Numbered from the stretch's first letter, positions 1 to 11,373 are shown. The stretch is 33,018 nt of DNA from Fragilaria crotonensis (GCA_022925895.1 JAKSYS010000689.1:1-33018), one strand, 5' to 3'. Numbers and translations are program-made. Notes: generated by a model not told the origin, from the letters alone.

Positions 1-239
1 GAGTAGTCATGACTATGACTACTGGGGCCCTCGAGCAAGTAGTTAATCAACTAGTAATCAACTCCCAGTGACTACCCCATGACTACCCGGACTCGCACCA
101 CGCGCGGAGCGCGGGTATATATGTTGTTCGCCCGAAGGGCGAAATTTTTTTTCAGCCAAATATAGTACAAAATGCTACTAGGCCATAACAAGATCACTGA
201 AGCAAGCACTTTCATGCCCATTCTCGGGGCAAAAAAATT

Positions 240-2400
240 AGCCCAAATTGGCAGTGGCTTGTCCCCAGTTTGAAGCCCAGAGAATCACAGTCATTGTAAA
301 TTGTCCTGTTATGGAATCATTGCCGTATATCTAACAAAACACTAAGAAATTCCTTTGTCGGCATGACAAAAACCCATTGAGCAGCTGCCACTCCCATGTT
401 TGGCAATATATCCAAATGCATCTGAATAAGGGGCCAATCCAAAGTGATCCACTTTGAAGCCCAAGGAATCACAATCATTGCGAAATATCCTGTCAGCAAA
501 GAATAAATGTCATGCATCTGACAAGACACCCAAAGAAATTCTATGTCTGCATGAAAGAAACCCATTGAGTAGCTATCATTCTTGGCTGTCCTTGTCAAAA
601 ATTGTGATTGCAGCCCAACAAGGATAAAAAAGTACGCAGTTGCTTGTCCCCAGTTTGAAGCCCAGGGAATCACATTCAATGCCAAATGTTCTGTAATAGA
701 ATCATTGTCATGGTTGCCACAAGACACTCAGGCATTTGTTTGACTGCACTACAAAAAGCCATTGAGCAGTTGTCACCCTTGTCCTTGTCAGAAATTGTGA
801 TTGCAGCCCAAGGTGAGACAAATTGGCAGTTGCTTGTCCCCAGTTTGAAGCCCAAGGAATCACATTCATTGCAAAGAGTCTTGTCATAGCATCATTGTCA
901 TGCATCTGACAAGGCACTCAGACATTTGTTTGACTGCATGACAAAACCCCACTGAGCAGTTGTCACTCCTGCCCCTGTCAGAAATTGTGATTGTATCCCA
1001 AGATTGGGGAAATGGAAAGTTGTCCCCAGTTTGAAGCCCAGGGAATCACATTCAATGCCAAATGGTCTGTAATAGAATCATTGTCATTGTTGCCACAAGA
1101 CACTCAGGCATTTGTTTGACTGCACTACAAAAAGCCATTGAGCAGTTGTCACTCTTGTCCTTGTCAGAAATTGTGATTGCAGCCCAAGGTGAGACAAATT
1201 GGCAGTTGCTTGTCCCCAGTTTGAAGCCCAAGGAATCACATTCATTGCAAAGAGTCTTGTCATAGCATCATTGTCATGCATCTGACAAGGCACTCAGACA
1301 TTTGTTTGACTGCATGACAAAACCCCACTGAGCAGTTGTCACTCCTGCCCCTGTCAGAAATTGTGATTGTATCCCAAGATTGGGGAAATGGAAAGTTGTC
1401 CCCAGTTTGAAGCCCAGGGAATCACATTCAATGCCAAATGTTCTGTAATAGAATCATTGTCATTGTTGCCACAAGACACTCAGGCATTTGTTTGACTGCA
1501 CTACAAAAAGCCATTGAGCAGTTGTCACTCTTGTCCTTGTCAGAAATTGTGATTGCAGCCCAAGGTGAGACAAATTGGCAGTTGCTTGTCCCCAGTTTGA
1601 AGCCCAAGGAATCACATTCATTGCAAAGAGTCTTGTCATAGCATCATTGTCATGCATCTGACAAGGCACTCAGACATTTGTTTGACTGCATGACAAAACC
1701 CACTGAGCAGTTGTCACTCCTGCCCCTGTCAGAAATTGTGATTGTATCCAAGATTGGGGAAATGGAAAGTTGTCCCCAGTTTGAAGCCCAGGGAATCACA
1801 TTCAATGCCAAATGTTCTGTAATAGAATCATTGTCATGGTTGCCACAAGACACTCAGGCATTTGTTTGACTGCACTACAAAAAGCCATTGAGCAGTTGTC
1901 ACTCTTGTCCTTGTCAGAAATTGTGATTGCAGCCCAAGGTGAGACAAATTGGCAGTTGCTTGTCCCCAGTTTGAAGCCCAAGGAATCACATTCATTGCAA
2001 AGAGTCTTGTCATAGCATCATTGTCATGCATCTGACAAGGCACTCAGACATTTGTTTGACTGCATGACAAAACCCCACTGAGCAGTTGTCACTCCTGCCC
2101 CTGTCAGAAATTGTGATTGTATTCCAAGATTGGGGAAATGGAAAGTTGTCCCCAGTTTGAAGCCCAGGGAATCACATTCAATGCCAAATGGTCTGTAATA
2201 GAATCATTGTCATTGTTGCCACAAGACACTCAGGCATTTGTTTGACTGCACTACAAAAAGCCATTGAGCAGTTGTCACTCTTGTCCTTGTCAGAAATTGT
2301 GATTGCAGCCCAAGGTGAGACAAATTGGCAGTTGCATGTCCCCAGTTTGAAGCCCAAGGAATCACATTCATTGCAAAGAGTCTTGTCATAGCATCATCAT
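240..2400. repeat. higher-order tandem repeat array (376-bp dimer of 190+186-bp monomers)
   Basis: The anchor GTCCCCAGTTTGAAGCCC recurs at 646, 836, 1022, 1212, 1398, 1588, 1772, 1962, 2148 and 2338. The spacings are 190, 186, 190, 186, 190, 184, 190, 186 and 190 bp. Alternate monomers are nearly identical to each other and differ from their neighbours, so the homogenised unit is a 376-bp dimer present in about 4.7 copies. Older divergent monomers precede it, anchored at 261 and near 445, so the array grades from degenerate on the left to homogeneous on the right. It stops abruptly near 2395 at the 3' side of the hAT transposase remnant. Repeated open frames of 67-69 codons on both strands are a by-product of the repetition and are not genes. 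Confidence 0.93.
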
Positions 2401-2463
2401 CATGCATCTTATAGGCCCAACTCAAGCACAACTGGCAGAGCCATTGACAAAACTTTCTGACAG

Positions 2464-3142
2464 TCAGATGGAATTGTTATGACCGCTGCCTTCATCCATG
2501 AACGCAAGCACATGGTCCGTAAAAAATTGCAGATGACAGCGATTAGCGAGCTGAAGTAAACTCCCGACCAGCCATACTTTTGACGCGTTCAGCCGGTGTT
2601 GATGTTGCTGGTGTCCCAAGGTAATCCATTGCCATTTGATAATGTGCTGGTAGCACATCCTTGCAGGCCATCTTCCATTGAACAATGTCAATAAATGACT
2701 GTGAAACGACAAGTCCCATGGTCAGATATCGATCAACTTCATCGTGAACTGGAGTACTTAGAGCATTGTTACGATCACCATCAAGGACACCACCGCTCCT
2801 GGTGGTGTTCGCAAAGTGAGCTTCAAAGAGAGTTTCTGATCTCGAATCAGAGGCGGGGCGCACAGGCGGAAGAGCTTCAAGCTTGTCAGCATATCAATCA
2901 TTAAGTACACCCCGTATATGACCTTTGATGATGGACAGCGTTACAGGGTCAGTTGGCTTGGGGATCTGCGGGTTGAGATAGGCACATACAATTGCTGGGA
3001 GCTGTACAAGTTTCTCCTTATAGACAAGAAGTTTTGCCTTCATAGTTTCTGCCGATAGGGAAGCATGGATATTCTTGAGGACGGGTTCATTGGTTGCACA
3101 ATGTTTGATCAGATGGGAAATTGAGAGCTGAACTAAGTCCAT
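2464..3142 (-). pseudogene. hAT transposase, C-terminal part (relic)
   Basis: Reading leftward, 3142-2894 encodes a stretch with SLSAETMKAKLLVYKEKL and then AYLNPQIPKPTD, resembling the region before the hAT C-terminal domain. In another frame, 2863-2543 encodes DEVDRYL, DYLGTPATSTPAERVKSMAG and REFTSAR, the classic hAT dimerisation signature (PATSxPsERvFS). After a stop the reading continues as SLSSAIF, then, one frame over, as MCLRSWMKA, which is also typical of hAT C-termini. The protein is therefore recognisable but broken by at least one in-frame stop and two frame changes. hAT transposases cut and paste DNA as dimers in the nucleus. The catalytic core between this region and the BED finger is not recognisable, so much of it is lost or diverged. 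Confidence 0.8.
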
Positions 3143-3441
3143 GCTTGATACTCATCATCAAAGTCTGAGTCATGGCTTTGGAATTCTTGATATTGTAGCT
3201 ATCAAGACATTAAAGTTTGATGTTTATGGTTGGCATGTACATCAACTAAAATGCATGACTTTGAATGCCCATTGAGCATTCTTCAAATCAACATTTTTGC
3301 CAATACCATGACTTCATATTGGCAAAGGAATCATAGAAGTTGTAAGTTTGACTTCATTGTTTTCAACATTGTATCTGTCAGGTTGTCAATCGTTGACACA
3401 GCCAGACACATTTGCTGGTTGAACATCAAGTCTCATACAAA

Positions 3442-3798
3442 TCAATGCTTGCTTACTACTATGTCGGGAGTTTGTGGATGTACTAACTTGTGACAGGTCA
3501 CCAAGTGTTTATTGCCATTGGCTGGACCACCATTGTGCAGGGAAATCAGGCAGTCTATGAATTTCTTCTTGCCTGCATCGATGCAGAGCTTGCAAACGTA
3601 TGAACACAATATCTTGCAAGAGTTTTTCATCGGTCCATTCTTCAAAAGCCAAATATACTGCCACACCCATGATGATCCCATTTCTTTCCTTATGATGGTC
3701 TGGTTGCCTTCACCAGATTCATTTGTGTCATTGTCATCAGGGGGTTCTCCCTGCAGAGTAGTGCAATTGACGTCGTCGTTCTCTTCACCATCGTTCAT
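3442..3798 (-). pseudogene. BED-type zinc finger fragment of hAT transposase
   Basis: A 118-codon frame starts at ATG 3798. It opens with an acidic segment (NDGEENDD...DDNDTNESGEG). The region VWQYIWLLK...CKLCIDAGKKK...GGPANGNKHLVTCHK then fits the BED finger pattern: aromatic residues, CxxC, and a closing H-x4-C/H with the usual N-x-x-H. BED fingers bind the transposon ends. It is on the same strand as, and upstream of, the hAT C-terminal relic at 3142-2464, so both probably come from one ancestral gene. The frame ends soon after the finger, so it cannot make a transposase alone. Its start lies about 275 bp from the AMP deaminase start and is transcribed away from it. Confidence 0.6.
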
Positions 3799-3974
3799 CG
3801 CTCAACACTCAGAACACGAAACTATGCGTAGGTACGCAGTAATCACATTTTTGACTACTACTTTGATTACCACCTTGTACCGGTAGTTAGTCGTAGTCAG
3901 TAGTCAGTGATAATCAGTAGTTAATCAAGTTTTGACTACTCGGCCGCGTGATTAGCAAACCCTGAACCGAACAC

Positions 3975-3984
3975 ATCACGTGAT
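3975..3984. promoter_or_regulatory. E-box-like palindrome ATCACGTGAT upstream of AMP deaminase
   Basis: A perfect 10-bp palindrome with a CACGTG core lies about 90 bp before the AMP deaminase start codon, just outside the hAT right end. CACGTG is bound by bHLH and bZIP factors in many eukaryotes. Its role here is only inferred. A short (AGACCTC)3 direct repeat sits between it and the start codon, near 4029-4048. Confidence 0.25.
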
Positions 3985-4073
3985 CGGCAATTGGAAGAAC
4001 AACTGATACTCTGATACATAATACTACCTCAGACCTCAGACCTCAGACGCACATCCCATTGATCGTAATTCTC

Positions 4074-6363
4074 ATGGCAGACGAAGAGACACCCCTTCCA
4101 GGGGGGCCACCGGCTCCCATCGCCTTACTCCGTAGACTGTCCTCGGAAGTCGATGCACAAATAGCGGAGCGTGTCGAATCAGAAACAATCAACAGCAACG
4201 GCAAGCGTCGAGCGCAAGATCCTCCGGCTCGTGAGCGACCTGCTGTAAGTAGAAAAGAGCCGATGATATACACATAACTTGCGTCCATCTTCGATCATCA
4301 TCAAGTTATGTATTTATAACCCGACACTAACTGATTCATCAATTTCTTCCATTCCACCTGCTTTTTCGTGTGAATCGAATGGAATACAAATAAACACTCA
4401 CACAACGTGCTCAGGATGGCCTTCCTTGGCCCCATCGAGATATGCTCTCATTCACCAGGTCTCTCATATTCTATGGTGCTGGCTCTGTCACGGCGGAGCA
4501 CGAGACTGCATGTCGCTACATTCAAGAGTCGCGATCCTTGAGAGCAAAGTATTATGGTGGTGGTGGAACCGTTGTCGTGGATGTCAATCTTTGAAAAACT
4601 CCAACAATTTGCAATTCCACTTTGGAAAGGATGGAGTCATTGAAATTCATGATGGAAATGCTACTTCCACAGACTCGTCCGGGAATCTTTGCTCCGTCCC
4701 GTCCATTGATGCGTATACACAAGACTACAAGCGTCTCACGGAAATGGTATCGGACGGTGCCATGCGTTCTTTTTGTTTTCAACGACTCCAGTTGCTTAGT
4801 ACTGCCTTTAAGATGCACACCATTGCCAATTCGTCAGTTGAAGCGCAGGCCCAATCCAATTTGCTCGGGACGGACTTTTATCGCACCATGAAGGTCGATA
4901 ATCACATTCATGGGGCAGCCGCCATGTCTGCAAAGTATTTTGTCGAATTTGTGCGGGACAAGCTGGAAACGGAAGGAGATGCTGTCGTGTCGCCAGATGG
5001 AAAGACTCTACAACAAGTCTTTGATGAGGCAGGCATCCAGACGGATCATTTGACGATTGATGCATTCAGTGTGTTGGCGGATTATTCAGTCTATCAACGA
5101 TTTGACAATTTCAACAACAAATACAGTCCCTTTCGTATGGCTGATTTGAGACGCATATTTCTGAAGACGACAAATCATATGGAAGGACGCTACTTTGCCG
5201 AACTGATAAAGGGTGTTTTCAATCGACACGAAAGGGCCAAGGGCCATTGCTCCGCAATTGAGCTTCGACTTAGTATCTATGGAATGGAACGTCACGAGTG
5301 GTTTGATCTTGCCAAGTGGGTAACGAGGGATTGGCAAGGAGGGCCAAAACCAGGACCTGTCTTGTCGTCGCACAATCGTTGGTTAATTCAGGTACCTCGA
5401 CTGTGGAGAATCTTTCGCTCAAAGTATAAGGATCAATCCTTTCAGGGCATGTTGGACAATCTCTTCATACCCATATTTGAGGCTACATTATATCCTGAAC
5501 AGCACCCCGAGATTGCTGAACTTCTTCATCATATTGTGGGTTTCGACTCGGTCGACGATGAAGGTGCCCACGAAGATACTTGCGTCGGAGAACGACCGCA
5601 TGAATGGGTACGTTGTGCCAACCCATGCTACTCTTGGCAGCTTTATTACATCTGGGCAAACTTGGAGGTTCTCAATAAGGTTCGACAAGCAAAGGGCCTC
5701 AATACGTTTGCCTTTCGACCCCATGCTGGCGAAACTGGGGATAGTATGCATCTAGCGGCAACGTACCTCCTTTGTCCTGCCATTAACCACGGGATAAATC
5801 TCCACAACCAAGTATCGCTGCAATACTTGTACTACCTGGACCAAGTCGGCCTCTCCGTCAGTCCCCTGTCCAACAACTTTCTGTTCAGAAAGATTGCCAC
5901 CAACCCATTTCCCAAGCTTTTCCGGCGTGGCTTGAACTGCACACTATCGACAGACGATCCTCTGCTTTTTCACATGAGTGATGATGCCTTACTGGAGGAG
6001 TATGCCGTAGCCCGAGCAACTTTTGACTTATCCATGACTGACGTATCCGAAATCGCCCGAAATTCAGTCTTACAATCAGGCTTTGAGGACAGCTTCAAAC
6101 GCGAATGGTTGGGTGACGATTACGCACGTGGCCTCACATTTTGCGACGAAAACAAGACACATGTGCCATTGATTAGATCCAAGTATCGCGCCGAACATTT
6201 GGCTATTGAACATATGCTGGTTGAAATGATTGGTGCTGGCAAAGGAGATGCGGTTCTCGACGAGATGAAGGTTCAGTTTGGACTCGCCAGGGATGCGCAC
6301 CGACAAGTTCTATTTGACAATGTAGATCAAGTTCCGGACTTCCCCGAGCAAGGACAGTTGTAA
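4074..6363 (+). CDS. AMPD: AMP deaminase (two exons, one apparent frameshift)
   Basis: Hydrolyses AMP to IMP and ammonia in the purine nucleotide cycle. Model: exon 1 4074-4244 (57 codons), intron 4245-4414 (GTAAGT donor; CTCAG acceptor), exon 2 4415-6363. The phase fits: exon 2 continues as DGLPWPHRDML...ETACRYIQESRSLRAKYYGGGG, like the N-terminal region before the catalytic domain. That frame meets TGA at 4592. The adjoining frame then carries QFHFGKDGVIEIHD and all catalytic hallmarks to the stop. One extra base in the T-run at 4589-4592 would join them. Zinc and catalytic motifs visible: KVDNHIHGAA (HxH), FRPHAGETGD, SPLSNNFLF, LSTDDPL, EIARNSVLQSGF. The catalytic domain looks full length with no lost key residue. 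The gene is convergent with the PARG-like gene. No transit peptide or membrane segment is evident. The family assignment is firm; whether the frame break is real is not. Confidence 0.93.
4245..4414 (+). other. intron 1 of AMP deaminase
   Basis: The donor is GCT|GTAAGT at 4244/4245 and the acceptor GTGCTCAG|GATGG at 4414/4415, giving 170 bp in phase 0. Splicing joins exon 1 in frame to a segment that resembles the AMP deaminase N-terminal region. Reading through without splicing hits a stop after VSRKEPMIYT. Confidence 0.7.
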
Positions 6364-6479
6364 GCGTATAGGTATTGAGTTGACGTGTGTCTATTTTTAT
6401 GGGTTTCGCATTACACTCCTTCTCCCGTCAATTTGCAACGTTTCCGCACGTGTCATGACACTGACACCTTGTAAGTCAC

Positions 6480-7755
6480 TCAATGCTCGAGGCGCGGCAG
6501 TTTTTCAAGAGTCTTCAATAGTTGGAGGTAGTTGTCAGTCTTGATAATCTTGTTGCCAAACAGTTTCTCTTGCTCAATCACACCGAGGACATCTTCACAT
6601 CGGACGCCATGGATTGCATCAAGAACACGCTCAAGAAGCTCCATCTCATCCTGCTTTCCGTAGGCGGAGTAAAGAAGTCGACGGTCGTCCGTGCACAACG
6701 ACACAGCTACTACTTGTTGTAGGAACTTGTGCACAACGTTGCCACCGAATGCCCCACAACCCCATTTACCGGTGGAAATGAGGATGGGCGGATTGTTGTC
6801 GCCACCATCAAGTGCCCTTGGTGACGCATTCTGCAAACGATGTGTGAGCCTTGAGGATGTCGCGCATGATGGACGCAGGCGCAAACGTATTTTCGATTGA
6901 GGCATCAATCACCAGAATGTCTTGGGAGTACACCGGATCTTGTGCACCAAGAAACTTAAAAGTCGACGAATATCCTTCATATCGACTGTAACGGCCAACG
7001 TTTTGAACAATGCATATCTCGTTGTGTGGAATCGTTCCATGAAACAACATTCCGACATTCATTTCTGGGCAACACATTTGAATAACTTCTTCCTGCGTCA
7101 TGGAATCATCGTAGAAGAATCCTACCCCAAAGTTTTCATTGGCAAAGTCGACAATTGCGTCTGCCTCGGCCCTTCCATGGCACGAAGATCGATAGAAACT
7201 CTGCCAGCGTCAATGCGCCTGTCCCAGTCCAACGATGACACGTCTGGAACAGACATTCGAGAAAAGCGTATCTCATCGTGTTTGTCCTTGTCAGGCTCAA
7301 CTTCCTGGGTTGCTTGAAAGTATTGTATCAAGCACTTGATTTTCTCGACGGCCACTGGTCGTTCGTTACTGTCACTCCAAAACATTGGATCAAAGTTCAA
7401 ACCTGTAAAGTCGGGATCAGGTGGCTTGAGAAAGCGAACTGGATCCACTGCGAGGTTCCCCAGAAAGACTTGAGCGAGGAAGGCACGACAAACACTTCGT
7501 GTCATGCTGACCTTGGGGGCTTCAAGATTCAAATCTGTATCGCAGTAGCTGTCATCGAGACTCGATGCAGACGATACCAACGAATCCCAAGAAGGGACGA
7601 ATCTGGGATTTGTTCAGCATACCTTCGAGTGCTCCCAGCAAGGAACATTCCCAAAAAAACCTGGTCCCACCGATTTCTTGAGCAAGTTCAGCAGGTCTCT
7701 GGACATGCTCAAACTGTTGCCGAAGCTGCAAGCCTCCTTTTCTGAAAAGTTTCAT
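6480..7755 (-). CDS. PARG: poly(ADP-ribose) glycohydrolase-like protein (two frameshifts, start uncertain)
   Basis: PARG cleaves ribose-ribose bonds of poly(ADP-ribose), mainly in the nucleus. Visible in order: an N-terminal helical region (7755-7623); a probable 88-bp intron (7535-7622); VSMTRSVCRAFLAQVFLGNL, the conserved segment before the catalytic domain; VDFANENFGVGFFYDDSMTQEEV, the PARG signature with the catalytic QEE; then DGGDNNPPILISTGKWGCGAFGGN. The usual GGG of the signature loop reads GVG here. Frames change near 7168-7172 (before VDFAN) and near 6811-6818 (before DGGDN); each is fixed by a one- or two-base change. The first ATG at 7755 is next to a possible acceptor (CTTTTCAG), so an upstream exon may exist. 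The 3' end is 117 bp from the end of AMP deaminase, tail to tail. The family is secure; intactness is uncertain. Confidence 0.82.
7535..7622 (-). other. probable intron in PARG-like gene
   Basis: On the minus strand the donor is CTCGAAG|GTATGC (exon ends at 7623) and the acceptor GATACAG|ATTTG (exon resumes at 7534). The 88-bp length is usual for diatom-type introns. The splice is phase 1 and restores one open frame running into VSMTRSVCRAF. Without it the upstream frame ends at a stop shortly after. Confidence 0.5.
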
Positions 7756-8191
7756 TTGTAACAAAAACACTTGGACAGCTGATTTTGTAATGTTGTGCTT
7801 TAGTCCACGACGAGAACAGTGAGGTACGTATAAACTAATCTCAAAACCTCAATCGTACTCGTACTCGTACTCCACCTTCCGACTCAATTGAAACACACTT
7901 GCACGAATGGAGAATCGAGAATCCCAGCATACTGTAAATTTAGCTCACATCGCTTATCGCTCATGGCCTCATCACTGAGGAGTCGCCTCCGTTTCAAGCT
8001 TGCACCTCGCAACTCGCAACTCGCAACTCATGTGCTATGTCATACAGTACAGCTGGTTTTTCGTTGAAGCGTCCGAACGTAGGTTGTGTACAATTCGTAC
8101 CATGCACGCATATTATTTCCATATCCTTTATCAAGTTTTAGTAGCAGCTGTCTCCTGCGACCATAAAAATCCATCTCTGTCGACATGATGA
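7756..8191. other. intergenic, short simple repeats only
   Basis: No gene was recognised. It contains three copies of CGTACT near 7856-7873 and about three copies of CGCAACT near 8007-8029. It may hold the PARG promoter or a missing first exon. Confidence 0.5.
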
Positions 8192-11100
8192 TCACACCTC
8201 GTCCTCCTCGTTTCTTGTCTTTGCTTCTTTGAGTGCACTGTTGACGAAGCCACGATCGAAGTCCAATGCACACCTGTGAGACTTGAACAATTTCATCAGG
8301 CGTTGGATTTCGGAGTACAGAAGTCCTTGATCTTCTGTTATACTTGTGGCGATGAAGTTGTGGGTACGACCTTGCTGCCTCATTCTCTGCTGACTCTCAA
8401 AAGATGATGGTAAGTACAAATATATGCGCGTGCTCTCGAAGCAAACTTTCCCATCCTTTCTTTGGTCAACTCCTTGATTGAACACGTTGAATCTCTCACA
8501 AGTTGTTTGAAATTCTCTCGTCCTCTTTTTGAGATACAGGAACCCGTCGGTAGAAAGCCTTTGCGTGACCCCAGCAAAATTCAATGCCTTCCCTGCTAAT
8601 TCGGCATGGAACTTTGGTGTTAGAAGTACCGTGATGCCCAGCTGAGATCCAAGGTACTGAAGTGCCGTTTCCTCATCCTTGAAATCAGCACACTCTGCGA
8701 TGAGATGGCGTAGGGAATACCGTAAGTCAATCTTCCCTGAAATTGTGTCTTTCTTTCCGTCGACAGTGTATTTATCTAACTCACTTGGATCAATCAGTCC
8801 TCTTTCCCACAGAACTTGTAGCATGCCTTTAGATTTTCCTTCCCATCCAGATAGGATTTTGTCGACTTCTTTGTGAGTTTCGATTGAATTGTTTCTTGCC
8901 AATTCCTGAAGTTCGGCTTTAGTGTACCCGCGTTTTTGTTGGAGCGTCACACCTTTTCGTTGAGCTCTTCAAGAAGGGTCTTCTTTGTTTTTCAATTGGC
9001 TTGCTTCTTTTCCCCATTATTCGATCATGACGTTGTAAGTCACGTTGCTCTGGTGTCAAATACCATGGGCCACAGTCGTCAGTATTGAATACCATTGACT
9101 GTGTGTCTCCGATGCCCAGGGTTGGTGAGTGTGTGCCCAGATAACCCTCTTGTGACATTATGACTGTGTCTCTCATCTGCTGTTTTGATCCTCCAAAGTT
9201 CTTTTGCATGTTGATCGCACTGAGTGCACCATCACGTTTGCGAGCGTGTCCCTGAGAATGATCGAACAAAAATACAAAATCGAAGCTTGGATATAGGATT
9301 CGTAGGCAATCAACCACATCCTCAAGCTGAAGACTCATGTGGTATGAATTCCAATAACCCTGATTATTGATTCCGATGAACAAGTATTTTACGAAGGGGG
9401 ATTCCAACAAAATCGGCTTCCTCGTTGTTCCCAAGATTTCCATCGCAGCTGTTGTATCGAGGTAATTTCCACCGCCGAGAGCTGCTGTTTGCCTTGCCAT
9501 ATTCACTCTTTGTAACTCATCCTCTGTCATCTGCCTGCCAAAGCCGAATTCGCGTGACACGAACGCAGAAAGCATATACCCATCGCCCTCCGACTTGGGC
9601 AGAAGTGGCACTTGTCCTTTGGCCCAACCCATTGTTTGGAGGACAGTAGATACTGCGCGAAGACAGACTCATCTTGACCAATAATCATCAAGGGCCTGAC
9701 TGATGATGACACTCGTATGCTTGTTTTGCTTCAACATCTCGCGCTGCCTCTTCTCCCTTTTGATTCTTGATATGCAATTCTTCCAATAGTCAACGTGAAA
9801 CTCAACCCGAGTCTCATCAGATATAATATCATAGTAATGATGTCCGAAATCTGTGTCTAAGGTCTTGATCGTAGCAGCTTCACTGAGTGGAAGCTGAATC
9901 CAACGCCGACAACGTGGCTCAAGCACGGTAAGGTAGTTCTTGCAGAATGCATTTCGATGTGCGACAACATCTTCACGTTCATGGCCATCGACGTAGAAGC
10001 TCTTCCTTCTCGTATCATACTTGAATCCGAGTAATCGCATCCAGCGCCATGCTGTTGTGAAGCTCATGTTTTTAAGTCTATGTGCGCGAAGGAATAGCGC
10101 AATATCATCCTCATCTTGATCGACATCGACAGGATTGCTAGTAGGATTAATGGCTGTAGTACTTGTACTCAATGTTGACGTTTCTGCAGTATCTTCGTCT
10201 ACTACCGATTCACGTTTCCACAACGCAGCCAGCCTTGGGATTACAGACGAATGAACGAATTGATAGACTGCTTCAATTGAAAGATGTGACAAGTTCTCGA
10301 CGCCAAATGCAACAATCTGCTCCTTTGCGCATGGAAACACTTCGAGAACTCGAGGAAGAGGTCGTTTCCACACTGAACAGACAAGTTTGGGTTTGGGAAG
10401 CATTCAAAATTACGGAACACAATGTTCCAATTTGCGATGGTTTTATAGAAGGTTGCTTGCGTCATACCAACAGTGTTCAATACCTTACAAGATTCAGTGC
10501 AACAGTCTTGCCACGTCCATTCATTCATTTTTGCAAGAGCCAATCGGTACGCATAACAAAGAAACGTCGCCCTTTGCCTGACAGCGCATATCTCAGCTTT
10601 GGTACACACGTTGTCGATATCTCTACCTTGCACAACATTCCTCCAATTATTTTCTTCCTCATGAACGCTTTGAAGCAGTACAATCCTTCTCTGAAGTGCT
10701 TCCATTGGAGTTTCAGAATCGAAATCAGTATCATTCCCATCCTCGCAATTCGTTGTCCCATGTTTCTTTGGTGGTTTGAACACTCGGTATGCCTCTGGGC
10801 TACATGGCCAGTAACTTGAGCTAGAAGCATCAGCAGCAATCATTACAGCGGCCGCACCAGTATCTCCTATCCTTGCTCGTTTGCTCGGTGATTGCTCAAC
10901 AATGTCTCCGATCCTTCCTCCCGTTGTAGCCTCCGTGTTGACAGGTGTAGTTATCATTGTGTCGAGAGCGGGTCTTGATCTTGTGCTTGGAATGACTAGC
11001 ACATTTGCGGCTGCTTCCATTACTTTTCGTTCCATGCACTGTTAAGTGGACATGGGTACCGTATCTGCCTTGATTTCTCTGTGAAGTAGTAATAGAATGT

Positions 11101-11370
11101 GTTCTTGTATGTGACTCTGAACACTCCTGTTGTGTTTGATCCATCAAATCGGTGCATCAATTCTCCGAAAGAAGCCGACTTGGACATCCCTGTATTGAAC
11201 CTTCTTACATCAATGACGCCAAGGGACGCATTGACATCAAATCTCCCTAAAGCTTCAGCCCAAGTTGATGCAGGAAGCCAGCAATTTGACAATCTCGGAC
11301 CATACGTGATGTCTGTTCGAAGTAGCATGACGGCATCAGTCAAAATAGCATATTTACCTTTGTCAACCAT
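8192..11370 (-). pseudogene. decayed IS630/Tc1-mariner-like large DDE transposase (copy 1)
   Basis: Five overlapping frames on the minus strand (11370-11020, 11035-10241, 10403-9669, 9712-9527 into 9632-8919, 8950-8192) line up in order with the better copy at 12243-15286. Shared landmarks are the N-terminal domain (LSNCW...YYYF), the helical middle (WTWQDCC), YVDGHE, MIIGQDESVF with the first catalytic Asp, VVDCLRILYPSFDFVFLFDHSQGHA with the second Asp, LLQVLWERGLID, TPKFHAELAG, and a C-terminal FKSHRCALDFD. Where copy 2 has IEYMW, copy 1 has LNFAG, so the third catalytic Glu is gone. With at least four frame breaks and that loss, this copy cannot transpose. The domain order matches a large DDE family I know from fungi, but that is from memory. 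Terminal repeats were not identified. Confidence 0.75.
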
Positions 11371-11373
11371 TGT

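Larger units (their letters stand above)
1..3942 (-). mobile_element. decayed hAT DNA transposon
   Basis: The left edge begins GAGTAGTCATGACT, and the right edge at 3929-3942 reads, in reverse complement, GAGTAGTCAAAACT, so the two ends form an inverted repeat. Both ends also carry several extra GTAGTC/GACTAC copies (near 3, 17, 70, 82 on the left; near 3851, 3893-3905, 3934 on the right). Such subterminal repeats are usual binding sites for hAT transposases. Between the ends lie a BED-finger fragment (3798-3442) and a hAT C-terminal dimerisation domain (about 2863-2464), both on the minus strand. The interior also holds a tandem array. The true left end and the 8-bp target duplication cannot be checked because the window starts here. 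Coding capacity is interrupted, so this copy is non-autonomous now. The assignment to hAT rests on the protein motifs; the exact boundary is inferred. Confidence 0.66.

Noticed and set aside
686-2431. Repeated 67-73-codon frames on both strands
   Set aside because: They recur with the 376-bp tandem period and have no domain; they are by-products of the array.
2464-2712. Independent 82-codon gene on the minus strand
   Set aside because: It is a shifted reading of the hAT dimerisation-domain relic.
4585-4600. RF2-like CTT TGA programmed +1 frameshift in AMP deaminase
   Set aside because: A +1 shift leads to a frame that stops within about 20 codons; the conserved protein needs the other frame.
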